Positions 31,335 to 38,244 of a stretch of DNA of 38,244 bases are shown here, in pieces. A program made the position numbers and the translations under genes. The stretch covers positions 1 to 38,244 of the forward strand of contig PRDI01000011.1 in assembly GCA_003345595.1 (NCBI GenBank), given 5' to 3'. The notes beneath the pieces were generated by a model. It had not been told where the DNA came from, did no database searches, and saw only the letters and a program-made list of their open reading frames with translations. Source of the DNA: Candidatus Thorarchaeota archaeon (GTDB taxonomy: Archaea > Asgardarchaeota > Thorarchaeia > Thorarchaeales > Thorarchaeaceae). Position 1 is the first letter of the stretch, and every line of letters begins with the position of its first letter.

Positions 31335-32265
31335 CGTGTTGACTCGTGCTGCGCCTCGGCATGATGGTCCCTGTCTTCAGAATGCGTGGTAGTGGAATCG
31401 AATCCCGAGCGTAGAACCGCAGGACATCCTGATCGGTGCATCTCCAAGTTCCTCTTCTTACTTCACTGAGATAGCCGCGAAGCATCTCAGTCCCATGCTG
31501 ACGAAGAACCAACCGCCTTATTGATCTCAGTAGCACACCTGCGAAAGGCCGACCCGCATAGTAGGCGAGCCTGCCTTGGCGAAAGACTCCTTGGGGGCTC
31601 TGAGATGTAGTCGGGCGAGTGAGATGGACTGGCACTCTCATAACCTTGAGACGATACCCATTGGCTAGCGCCTTTATGTTGTAGAATGTGTCAGGACAGA
31701 AGTCCCAGTACTCTCCAATACTCCGCACTACTGACCAGCGGATCAGCTTACCACTGTTCATCGGTTGGCCGGCAATCCTTGAGCCGGGCTCTTCAATCGG
31801 CTCACCCGAAACGGCACCCAAGTCGGGGTTCTCGTCCAGCACATTACACAATCTTGCGAAGTAGTTCGGACAGGGTTCTGTATCGGCATCCAGAATAGCC
31901 ATGTAGTCTACATGTAGTTCGTCAATGCGTGCCCGGAGCTTGCCAAGTATGATCTCATGTGTCCGGCCCAGCGTAAAGAAGTTCGGCTTGGTCTTGGGTG
32001 GCATCCTCTCAACCCAGACAGGAATCGACCTATTCTGCCGGGAGCCTCGGAGAATCGCGTCGTAGGTTCCATCGACCGATCCATCGTCCATGAACACCCA
32101 TGCCATAGGCTTCCACGTCTGCCGCGCCACACGTTCAAACATGAGATGGATCTGCCTTTCCTCGTTCCACACATTCGAAACAAGTACGTAGCGTCCTCTG
32201 ACGTCATCTGGCGGAGTGCACGATGCGCTGCAGAACATACAGTGCTTCTCAAACCTGACGACCAT
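31330..32265 (-). CDS. GT2-family glycosyltransferase with N-terminal Cys cluster (paralogue B)
   Basis: A 311-residue protein. C9-x2-C12-x3-C16 (CMFCSASC) precedes a GT2 domain: YVLVSNVWNEE, VFMDDGSVDGT, AILDADTEPCPNYFARL. It aligns end to end with paralogue A apart from the C-terminal tail. The DNA around the D-x-D motif is nearly identical in both (about 24 consecutive matching bases near 30853 and 31857), so the duplication is either recent or under strong constraint. The ATG at 32265 has AGGGG eleven bases upstream and a TATA-like box at 32320-32327. Likely a glycan-assembly transferase; substrate unknown. Confidence 0.84.
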   Translation of the reverse strand: MVVRFEKHCMFCSASCTPPDDVRGRYVLVSNVWNEERQIHLMFERVARQTWKPMAWVFMDDGSVDGTYDAILRGSRQNRSIPVWVERMPPKTKPNFFTLGRTHEIILGKLRARIDELHVDYMAILDADTEPCPNYFARLCNVLDENPDLGAVSGEPIEEPGSRIAGQPMNSGKLIRWSVVRSIGEYWDFCPDTFYNIKALANGYRLKVMRVPVHLTRPTTSQSPQGVFRQGRLAYYAGRPFAGVLLRSIRRLVLRQHGTEMLRGYLSEVRRGTWRCTDQDVLRFYARDSIPLPRILKTGTIMPRRSTSQHD

Positions 32266-32319
32266 AGGAAAGAGACCCCTTCGCGTTGACGTCGTTCCAC
32301 AATGAGGGCGGTCCGAAGT

Positions 32320-32327
32320 GATTTAAG
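32320..32327 (-). promoter_or_regulatory. TATA-like box of paralogue B
   Basis: CTTAAATC on the minus strand is about 58 bases from the ATG at 32265, giving a leader of about 30 bases. The same octamer precedes paralogue A. Confidence 0.4.
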
Positions 32328-32407
32328 CGTAACTTCATGACAATTCAGGCGCGTGGTGGCACAGCCCTACCCATGTGTCTGAGATAGCGACAAGGAAATC
32401 GGAAAGA

Positions 32408-33610
32408 ATGCCGAGACTCCTCATCATTGCATATGTATTCCCTCCTTTGGCAGGAGCAGCGGTCATGCGACCTCTGGTCCTCGCTCGAGAGGCAAGGAAG
32501 CATGGATGGGATGCAGCTGTCCTCACAGTCGGACATGACCCAAAGTACCCGACGGACCATACATTGAAGAGTCCAGTCAGGACTGCGAGAGCCTACCGTT
32601 ACCCTTTCTTTCTCGTCATAAACCGGTTCTTGAGACGTCTGCTGCCTGGTAAGAGGATTCTATGGTCAATTCTTGACGAGTTCTATGATTGGGTTCCGAG
32701 TGCTGTGAGGACAGGCAGGAAACTGTATAGATCTTGGCCTTTCGACGCAATAGTAGCGACATCACCGCCCTATTCTGACTTGAGGGTGGGAGCTAGGTTG
32801 GCTCGTGACCTCAAGGTCCCCTGCATTGCAGACTTAAGAGATCCGTTCACCACCAACTTCGTTATTGACTTCGTGCACCCTGCAGTTCGCAGATTCTGGC
32901 ACGATTACTACTGTTCCATTCTGAGGCGATTCGATCGCATTGTCACCGTGGACAGAATCATCAGTGATGAGATACCATTCCATTCCGAGGTCATCCCCAA
33001 TGGATACGACGAGGAAGAATTCAGCGAGAGTCCTCAGCGGTATCCAGAATTCACCATAGGCTACGTAGGAACTATGTACGCGGCTCTGGACACACGGCCG
33101 CTATTTGAGGCACTCCGACTGCTGCCCGAGAGCGTCAGACTCTCTGTGAGAGTCCTGTTTGTGGGTGCGCATTCGGATCTTGTAGCCAATGTAGCCGCGA
33201 AATATGGCATCAGTAATCTGGCAACCATCCCTCAGGTTCCCCGGAAGGAAGCCCTCAGCATAATGAAGAAGTGCCATGTGCTCACAATCTTCGGCGGCAC
33301 TGCCACAGAGGCTGTGGGCTCAAAGCTGTTCGAGTATGCCCGTACCGGTGCCACTGTGATCAACGTGTCACGCCGTGACAGCGGCGCTTGGCGTTTTGTG
33401 GAAGAAACAGGGCTTGCTATCAACGTTGCCGTCGATGACGCTAGACGCTTCGCTCAGATCATTGAGGACACATTCAGGGCTGGGGCATATCGCGTACCCA
33501 AAGGAATAGAGAAGTTCAGCAGGCAGCACTCTGCCGCGAGTTTTTTCAGGCTGCTCGACGGCCTATTGTCGGAAAAGATGGCGACGAACTCTCGTCGACC
33601 GGACAGGTGA
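32408..33610 (+). CDS. GT4-family glycosyltransferase
   Basis: A 400-residue GT-B-fold enzyme. The N-terminal LLIIAYVFPPLAGAAVMRP is typical of GT4. Further on are VIPNGYDEEEF, IGYVGTMYA at the start of the second domain, and EAVGSKLFEYARTGATVI, which contains the E-x7-E-like donor-binding motif. The ATG at 32408 is preferred, with GGAAAG and AAGGA just upstream; the GTG at 32375 would add 11 residues. It is the only plus-strand gene in this part of the locus and is divergent from paralogue B. Donor and acceptor sugars unknown. Confidence 0.86.
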   Translation: MPRLLIIAYVFPPLAGAAVMRPLVLAREARKHGWDAAVLTVGHDPKYPTDHTLKSPVRTARAYRYPFFLVINRFLRRLLPGKRILWSILDEFYDWVPSAVRTGRKLYRSWPFDAIVATSPPYSDLRVGARLARDLKVPCIADLRDPFTTNFVIDFVHPAVRRFWHDYYCSILRRFDRIVTVDRIISDEIPFHSEVIPNGYDEEEFSESPQRYPEFTIGYVGTMYAALDTRPLFEALRLLPESVRLSVRVLFVGAHSDLVANVAAKYGISNLATIPQVPRKEALSIMKKCHVLTIFGGTATEAVGSKLFEYARTGATVINVSRRDSGAWRFVEETGLAINVAVDDARRFAQIIEDTFRAGAYRVPKGIEKFSRQHSAASFFRLLDGLLSEKMATNSRRPDR

Positions 33611-33632
33611 ACCGTTCTTCCTGACACTCAGC

Positions 33633-35228
33633 CTACATGCTGGCCGCAAACGGGTTGTCCACCGTGCTCAGCAGGCAGACAACAAGCTTCCCGAATGGCA
33701 TTCTGAGGAACATGTAGCCACTGGTTTCAGCCCATTCAAGAATCACCCCTTCGGTGTCAGCCGTATAGGCATAGGACCAGAGGTACCAGAGAGCATGATT
33801 CTCTGTCAGAAGCTGCTGAATGGTTGTTTCCAAGGACGAGCTATATGCGACGCCTGTGATATTCACATGTGACTCGAATGGACGGTTGTAGTACTTCAGT
33901 ACCCATTGACAGAAAGCAGGTTCGACTAAGACAGTCATGTTGGAACTGGAATACGATGCGATGAACTGCACTGCACTGCGGTTGTCTTCTGCTCCGCCTC
34001 CCGAGTTGTATACGTATCTGCTGTCCGCCTCCAGAACAATCCTCGGGATGTAGACAAGTCCGAAGAGAACCAGGCCCAAAACAAGTATTGTCGACCATTC
34101 GAGTCTTCTCACTGTGAGGGGCAAACGAGGAATCCTCCTGAACCTGGTTTCGCCGACCCCAATGCCTTGCAGCTTTGTGGCAAGCAGATCCACAAGCCAT
34201 GACAAAGCCACTGATATCAGCAGGGCAAAAACTGGAAGAAGAAATATCACATACCGGACATTGAAGAACCAGTAGCCTGTCAAATGCCCCACATAGTTGC
34301 CAAGAACACATATCATGAAGATCATGACAATCTTCAATGACATGGGATTGTTGCGTCGCTCTCTAAGAACGCGTAGGAAACCTAAGGCCAGAAGCAGGAG
34401 GAAGGGGGAGCTCCAAGCAGCTACATACAACACAGAGGAAATACTCAGTTCATACCCAGTGCTACTCGCAGGAAGAAAGAAGTTGATGGGTATGAAGAGT
34501 ATCTGTTGCGGCTTAATCAGCCGTCCAAACGAAGCACCTTCCTGAAGGGTACTGAACTGCGAGAGTATGAGCGGGACAAGAGGGGCTGAGGCAAGCCCTA
34601 TTCCCACGTACGAGAGGAACACCTGTCGAAATGGGAACAGGTTTCGAGCCTTGTACCTGTTCCACACCGCTGTGCCACACTCGTATACGAACAGGGTGGC
34701 GAGGTACGTGATGCCGTAGTAGTGAATGTAGACGAGCAGCATAGCCGTAACAGTCATGGCACACCAATACTTCCTTCGATTGGTGCGGTGGGCGAGGATG
34801 TAGAAGTAGGTCGTCAGAAGGATGAGAAAGGGGAGGAGCGTGTATGACCTCGCCTCGTTCCCGAACCTCACGAGGTACGGATTTGTGGCCAATATGACAA
34901 CTACCGAGTATCGGACTGCCCGTTGAGGCCACAGGTGCTTTGCCAAGACATAGGCCATCAACACAACACCCAGACCGAACAACAACGACGGAAACCTTAC
35001 AACCCATTCCGCATCGCCCAGAATGTGAACCAAGGGCCACAACATCATATAGTAGCCGGGAGGATGGCCGGGATCATTCAGGATTTGGTCGATTGGTCCA
35101 GATGCATAGCTGACCGTTGCGTACTCGTCAATCCACAGGCTCCTACCGAAGCCCAGAGCCGCCAAAGCCAAGTATATAGCTGACCAGACGATGAGCCACA
35201 ACCACTCTCTTTTCACGCCGAGCAACAC
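33633..35228 (-). CDS. GT39/PMT-type membrane glycosyltransferase
   Basis: A 531-residue protein with about 11 membrane helices and a C-terminal soluble domain (residues 415-531). SLWIDEYATVSYA near residue 30 holds the D34-E35 pair in the first outer loop that is catalytic in PMT/ArnT-type enzymes, and HPPGYYMMLWPLVHI near 54 is also typical. These enzymes move a sugar from a polyprenyl phosphate to a protein, lipid or glycan outside the cell. The DPM1-like GT2 at 28133 could make its donor. The start is a GTG. Upstream lie about 245 bases without a gene, and then a broken dehydrogenase remnant. Confidence 0.85.
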   Translation of the reverse strand: MLLGVKREWLWLIVWSAIYLALAALGFGRSLWIDEYATVSYASGPIDQILNDPGHPPGYYMMLWPLVHILGDAEWVVRFPSLLFGLGVVLMAYVLAKHLWPQRAVRYSVVVILATNPYLVRFGNEARSYTLLPFLILLTTYFYILAHRTNRRKYWCAMTVTAMLLVYIHYYGITYLATLFVYECGTAVWNRYKARNLFPFRQVFLSYVGIGLASAPLVPLILSQFSTLQEGASFGRLIKPQQILFIPINFFLPASSTGYELSISSVLYVAAWSSPFLLLLALGFLRVLRERRNNPMSLKIVMIFMICVLGNYVGHLTGYWFFNVRYVIFLLPVFALLISVALSWLVDLLATKLQGIGVGETRFRRIPRLPLTVRRLEWSTILVLGLVLFGLVYIPRIVLEADSRYVYNSGGGAEDNRSAVQFIASYSSSNMTVLVEPAFCQWVLKYYNRPFESHVNITGVAYSSSLETTIQQLLTENHALWYLWSYAYTADTEGVILEWAETSGYMFLRMPFGKLVVCLLSTVDNPFAASM

Positions 35229-35474
35229 TGGAACACCCCGAACAGCCGACCATGCCTTCAGAAGATACGCGAGGAAGGCTAGGTCTCTTCACGCTTGCCG
35301 ATAACGTCTTCTCTTATTCTTGATGGTCATCGTTCGACGCATACCATAATGAAGTGAACCGTGATATGCACTTTGAAGGTTCTTCGATAAGTTGCGGCCC
35401 TAGACAGATTCCAGAAGGGATTGAATCCGTCTGTTCCGGGCCAATGTTGGGTTATGCAATTGTCTGAACCGCGG

Positions 35475-35697
35475 ATGGCAGTATTGGAAATAGGGTATGT
35501 GGGGCTCCCCTGTGGCTGCGAAGCTCGCAGAAGCCGGTCTTGATATGACAGGAATAGACACCGTACCCCAGGAGGTGGTTAGAATCAATGCAGGCCAGTT
35601 GACAATAGAGGGTCAAGAGCCAGGTCTATCCGAAATCGTGAAACAGGCCGTCCGTGACGCCAAGCTCAGAAACAGCACAAGAAATGATGTTGTACAA
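35475..35697 (+). pseudogene. Truncated, frameshifted nucleotide-sugar dehydrogenase remnant (WecC/UGD-like)
   Basis: From the ATG at 35475 the frame reads MAVLEIGYVGLP, the Rossmann start of UDP-sugar dehydrogenases, which normally begin with an I-G-L-G-Y-V-G-L-P type motif. An extra T at 35511 breaks the frame. In the next frame the homology resumes: VAAKLAEAGLDMTGIDTVPQ, then VVRINAGQLTIEGQEPGLSE, then IVKQAVRDAKLR. It stops near 35697, about ten bases before the convergent PIG-L stop, so only about 70 of 400 or more codons remain. It is probably the ruined partner of WecB (UDP-ManNAc dehydrogenase). The stretch 35229-35474 between it and the GT39 gene holds no gene I can support, only an imperfect inverted repeat near 35404-35435. 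Confidence 0.75.
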
Positions 35698-35706
35698 AGA
35701 AGGGCC

Positions 35707-36402
35707 TTATCTACTGCGAGGTCGGCCAGGGATGCCACCTGCCGAGAAACCCTTGACCACCGTCCTGTGCTGAGCAAAGGCTTCGGCGTACGGACGGCCC
35801 ACATGTATTCCCTGATATGTCAGGAACGCCCTTATCGCATCCGTCTGGAAGTAGTCTCTCTTTGCGACTTGGGACTCATATAGGCGCAGCATTTCAATCT
35901 TCTTTTTCACATCGTCTTCCGTGAGGGGCACAAAGACATTCGGTACGAAGTCTGAACAGCTGCCTGGTATTGCATAAGAGAGAACAGTCGAGGAAGTCCT
36001 CATGAATGCACGTTGCGTTTCCTCTGCAAGCGTTCTGTGATCCTGGTGGGTATCACCCCACCATGACGTGATAACAAGATCGAACTCCCGATCTTTGCGG
36101 ATTCCATAGAGAGTTTCGAGGATTTCTTGACGGTGCTCAGGTAGCTCCCGTACCGGAAAACTGAGGATGGTAAGGTCATCAATACCAAGATGCTTCGCTG
36201 CCGCCAAGCACTCCTTTCGGAGGATGTCCTCCGGGTATTTGGTCGTGTCGACGCTCTTCCTGCAGTCGCTCAGTACTACCGATTTGACCCTCGCCCCACT
36301 CTGAACCAAGAGCCTGACTGTGCCGCCAGCACCCAGCTCCATGTCGTCCGTGTGCGGTGACAGAATCAGGACATCACTGACGTTCCATATCAACAATAAC
36401 AC
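35707..36402 (-). CDS. PIG-L/LmbE-family deacetylase
   Basis: A 231-residue protein with the zinc motifs of the PIG-L family: SPHTDDMELGAGGT (P-H-x-D-D) near residue 15, and GDTHQDH (H-x2-D-H) near 115. Known members remove N-acetyl groups from GlcNAc-containing lipids or small glycoconjugates. In this locus it could free an amine on a sugar, which is the type of acceptor an LpxD-like N-acyltransferase needs. The start is a GTG at 36402, 12 bases after the Fe-S protein stop, so the two may be co-transcribed although functionally distinct. The C-terminal tail (GGIPGRPRSR) ends next to the dehydrogenase remnant. Confidence 0.87.
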   Translation of the reverse strand: MLLLIWNVSDVLILSPHTDDMELGAGGTVRLLVQSGARVKSVVLSDCRKSVDTTKYPEDILRKECLAAAKHLGIDDLTILSFPVRELPEHRQEILETLYGIRKDREFDLVITSWWGDTHQDHRTLAEETQRAFMRTSSTVLSYAIPGSCSDFVPNVFVPLTEDDVKKKIEMLRLYESQVAKRDYFQTDAIRAFLTYQGIHVGRPYAEAFAQHRTVVKGFSAGGIPGRPRSR

Positions 36403-36414
36403 CTCGACAAGCTG

Positions 36415-37986
36415 TTAGATGAGCCCAGCTTTCATTGCGAACTTCCTATATCCCTTCGCAAGCAGTTTGACAATATTGCGTCTCAGGTTGAACTTGATCC
36501 ACACTTCATCACTGGGTTTCTTGAAGAAGCTGCCAAACTGCTTGGCATACTCGTCTTCGGATGCAAACGAGGTCAACTTCCTGACTGCCTCAGGAGAGAA
36601 GGTTAGTTCCACGTCGGGGTTCTCGGAACGGATAGGATTGACTTGAATCGCGCCTTGGTCTAGGACCAGCACGTGGAACCGGTCACCCTCTATTTCGTAG
36701 TCTATCACTGCGTCCTTTTTCAGGCCTTCGAAGATCTTTGGATGCTTTCCAAGATACTCCATGAACTGCGACTTGAGCGGGCTCTCTCCGACTTTGGCCG
36801 CACCCTCTACCTTTGTCGCAAGCGGCAGAAGGAATGAAGGCAAATCAATGACTTGGATTTTGCTTCCAACAAGCTCGGCTCCATCCAGCAGACCTTTGTG
36901 ACAGAACGGACAAGCAGTTATCAGCACGCTTGCACCTGTTCGCTCGGCCTCACGTATCCGGTCCGCTGCGATTCTTTCGGACAACTCTTCAAAGCTGCCC
37001 TTCACTCCTCCACCCGAGCCGCAGCAATGAGCATACCTCTTGTTAGTTTCCATCTCGATGAGCTGGACATTGCCAACTGACTGGATGACTCTCCTCGGGG
37101 CTTCGTACACCTCAACATGTCGTCCAAGATGACAGGGATCATGATATGTGACTTTGACAGGCTTTGGAGACTTGAAGGCCAGCTTCCTGCCTTGCATCAG
37201 TCTATCGAGTAATTCAGTTATGTGCAGCACTTCAAAGTCATAGTTGAGGCCTCGTCCTGGAACATCAACTTTCCAGGCCCTGAAGCACCCGGCGCACGAC
37301 GTCACAACTGTCTTCGCACCTGTGGCCTGTATGGACTCTATGTTCTGCGTAGTGAGTGAATCGAAGGCTCGAACTCGCCCAAGTCTCAGAAGAACAGAAC
37401 CACAGCATTGTTCTTCGGGCAGGACCGTAAAGTCAACATTGGCCTTGTCGAGCAGTTCTGCAGTGGCACGCGCGATTTCTCCTTCTCTATATGCACTCGT
37501 GCATCCCACAAAGTACACGACATCAGCTTTGTCCGGCCATTGTCGGTCACCGAATACTTCCAGCCTCTTGTGCTGGGCTTCTTGGTACGGGTTGCCGAAG
37601 TTGACGATCGATTCCTCGATCACTTTGTGCTTTGGCATATCAAACCCATTCTGCACAAGGTCCCTACGCAGAGCCTCCATCATCTCTGGTAGCCTTATCC
37701 CGTCAGCCGTGGCCGTGCAGGTCTCTTGGCAGTTCTTGCACGTGGTGCATGTGAACGCCCAGTTTACCACGTTCTGGTCGGCCTGCAGCTGACTGCTCAG
37801 GAGATCGTTCATGACCATGATTCGACCTCGAGACGCATATGCCTCGAAGTTCAGCACGTTCTTGACAGCACACGGCATAAACACATCTCTGCTCGACGCC
37901 ACAGTCTTGTCAGCAAGAGAGCAGTCACCACATCTGGCGCACAACCAGAGGTCGTCCTTGAACTTGGAAAGATTCTCGAACTGCAT
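36415..37986 (-). CDS. Fe-S oxidoreductase (GlcF/LldE-like) with SCP2-like C-terminal domain
   Basis: A 523-residue protein. Two [4Fe-4S] cluster motifs come first: C16-x2-C19-x2-C22...C39 and C80-x2-C83-x2-C86-x3-C90. Two CCG domains follow: QCCGSV with SCAGC, then HDPCHLGRH, HCCGSGGG and CPFCHKG. This is the layout of GlcF/LldE/HdrD-type electron-transfer subunits. The last 120 residues are extra and resemble an SCP2 sterol-carrier-like domain (FHVLVLDQGAIQV, PDVELTFSPEAVRKL, WIKFNLRRNIV). The ATG at 37986 lies one base after the FAD-oxidase stop. Together they would oxidise a D-2-hydroxyacid and pass electrons on to a quinone-like or Hdr-type acceptor. Confidence 0.88.
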   Translation of the reverse strand: MQFENLSKFKDDLWLCARCGDCSLADKTVASSRDVFMPCAVKNVLNFEAYASRGRIMVMNDLLSSQLQADQNVVNWAFTCTTCKNCQETCTATADGIRLPEMMEALRRDLVQNGFDMPKHKVIEESIVNFGNPYQEAQHKRLEVFGDRQWPDKADVVYFVGCTSAYREGEIARATAELLDKANVDFTVLPEEQCCGSVLLRLGRVRAFDSLTTQNIESIQATGAKTVVTSCAGCFRAWKVDVPGRGLNYDFEVLHITELLDRLMQGRKLAFKSPKPVKVTYHDPCHLGRHVEVYEAPRRVIQSVGNVQLIEMETNKRYAHCCGSGGGVKGSFEELSERIAADRIREAERTGASVLITACPFCHKGLLDGAELVGSKIQVIDLPSFLLPLATKVEGAAKVGESPLKSQFMEYLGKHPKIFEGLKKDAVIDYEIEGDRFHVLVLDQGAIQVNPIRSENPDVELTFSPEAVRKLTSFASEDEYAKQFGSFFKKPSDEVWIKFNLRRNIVKLLAKGYRKFAMKAGLI

Positions 37987-37987
37987 C

Positions 37988-38244
37988 TCAACCCACCCCC
38001 GTGAACACTCCCGGACACAGTATGTTGTCTGGGTCCAGTGCTTTCTTGATGGCTTGGTACGTGTCGATGAATACGGGGTTCGTCTGCTTGAGTGCACGGT
38101 TCTCCCAGAGCAGACCGTTCCAATACGGACAACCGCCTGTATCGATTATGGCATCAAGCAGTTCATTCCAGACTTTGAGTCCTAGGTCCATCTTGGATTT
38201 GTCAGGCACGAATATTGTTACCCATCCAGTTGCGTATGCTCTGT
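37988..38244 (-). CDS. FAD-linked oxidase (GlcD/D-lactate dehydrogenase-type), C-terminal part
   Basis: The frame is open to the window edge, so only the last 85 or so residues are seen. They end ALDPDNILCPGVFTGVG, the characteristic C-terminus of FAD-binding oxidase type 4 enzymes (GlcD, D-lactate dehydrogenase; compare A-x-D-P-x-x-I-x-N-P-G). GWVTIFVPDK is the preceding strand. The Fe-S subunit gene starts one base after its stop, the standard GlcD-GlcF pairing. The substrate is probably D-lactate, glycolate or another 2-hydroxyacid. The FAD-binding N-terminal domain lies outside the window. Confidence 0.83.
   Translation of the reverse strand, partial: RAYATGWVTIFVPDKSKMDLGLKVWNELLDAIIDTGGCPYWNGLLWENRALKQTNPVFIDTYQAIKKALDPDNILCPGVFTGVG

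Noticed and set aside
35321..35474. Possible tRNA or structured RNA upstream of the dehydrogenase remnant
   Set aside because: An imperfect inverted repeat is present but there is no cloverleaf, no T-loop consensus and no CCA context.
37988..38244. Reading the FAD-oxidase fragment as an alkyl-DHAP synthase (ether lipid) linked to the alcohol-forming operon
   Set aside because: Its partner is a GlcF/LldE-type Fe-S protein one base away, which is the hydroxyacid dehydrogenase arrangement; no alkyl-DHAP synthase-specific motif is visible in the part seen.

Overview
The window looks like a piece of an archaeal chromosome, most likely from an Asgard archaeon. My guess is the Thorarchaeia, but that rests on gene content and style and not on any search. 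The archaeal signs are an NreA-type DNA repair protein ending in a PCNA-binding motif, an RNA polymerase Rpo5/RPB5 subunit, a SEC59-type polyprenol kinase, an HTH/Zn-ribbon regulator, short TATA boxes (CTTTTTTAG, CTTTATAT, CTTAAATC) close upstream of genes, and mixed ATG/GTG/TTG starts. The Rpo5 protein carries a long N-terminal half that resembles the jaw domain of eukaryotic RPB5, which is the main reason for favouring Asgard. No tRNA, rRNA, CRISPR array or insertion sequence was seen.

Region 1 (1-12.5 kb) is a mosaic of housekeeping and hypothetical genes: a small OB-fold-like protein, an HTH/Zn-ribbon regulator, an exported Thr-linker protein followed by a membrane-bound HTH protein, NreA overlapping a two-domain T2SF/TadC-like membrane protein, a six-helix membrane protein, an RHH-domain protein, an EamA transporter, full-length Rpo5, a polyprenol/dolichol kinase-like protein, and a TatD nuclease in an operon with an unusual HD-CinA fusion.

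Region 2 (12.8-21.3 kb) is the most striking part. It is one compact plus-strand operon, with several ATGA/GTGA overlaps, encoding a MaoC-type hydratase, an acyl carrier protein, an acyl-AMP ligase, an iron alcohol dehydrogenase, LuxE, LuxC, an LpxD-like acyltransferase, a GalT/HIT-fold nucleotidyltransferase and a Sfp-type phosphopantetheinyl transferase. Together they could load an acyl group on a dedicated carrier protein, modify it, reduce it to aldehyde or alcohol and/or move it onto an amino sugar. The complete carrier-protein set plus a LuxCE reductase and an LpxD homologue is unexpected in an archaeon. A convergent alpha/beta hydrolase overlaps its 3' end.

Region 3 (22.4-36.4 kb) is a surface-glycan locus: a methyltransferase, a GT2, a Wzx-like flippase, an asparagine-synthase-like ligase, an AglD-like pair split into a DPM1-type GT2 and an LPG-synthase-type membrane protein, UDP-GlcNAc 2-epimerase (WecB), two tandem GT2 paralogues with an N-terminal Cys cluster, a GT4, a GT39/PMT-type membrane glycosyltransferase and a PIG-L deacetylase. 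A frameshifted, truncated remnant of a nucleotide-sugar dehydrogenase (WecC/UGD-like) lies between the last two.

Region 4 (36.4 kb to the end) holds a GlcF/LldE-like Fe-S oxidoreductase with an SCP2-like C-terminal domain and, cut by the window edge, its FAD-linked oxidase partner. They probably form a D-2-hydroxyacid (lactate/glycolate-type) dehydrogenase.
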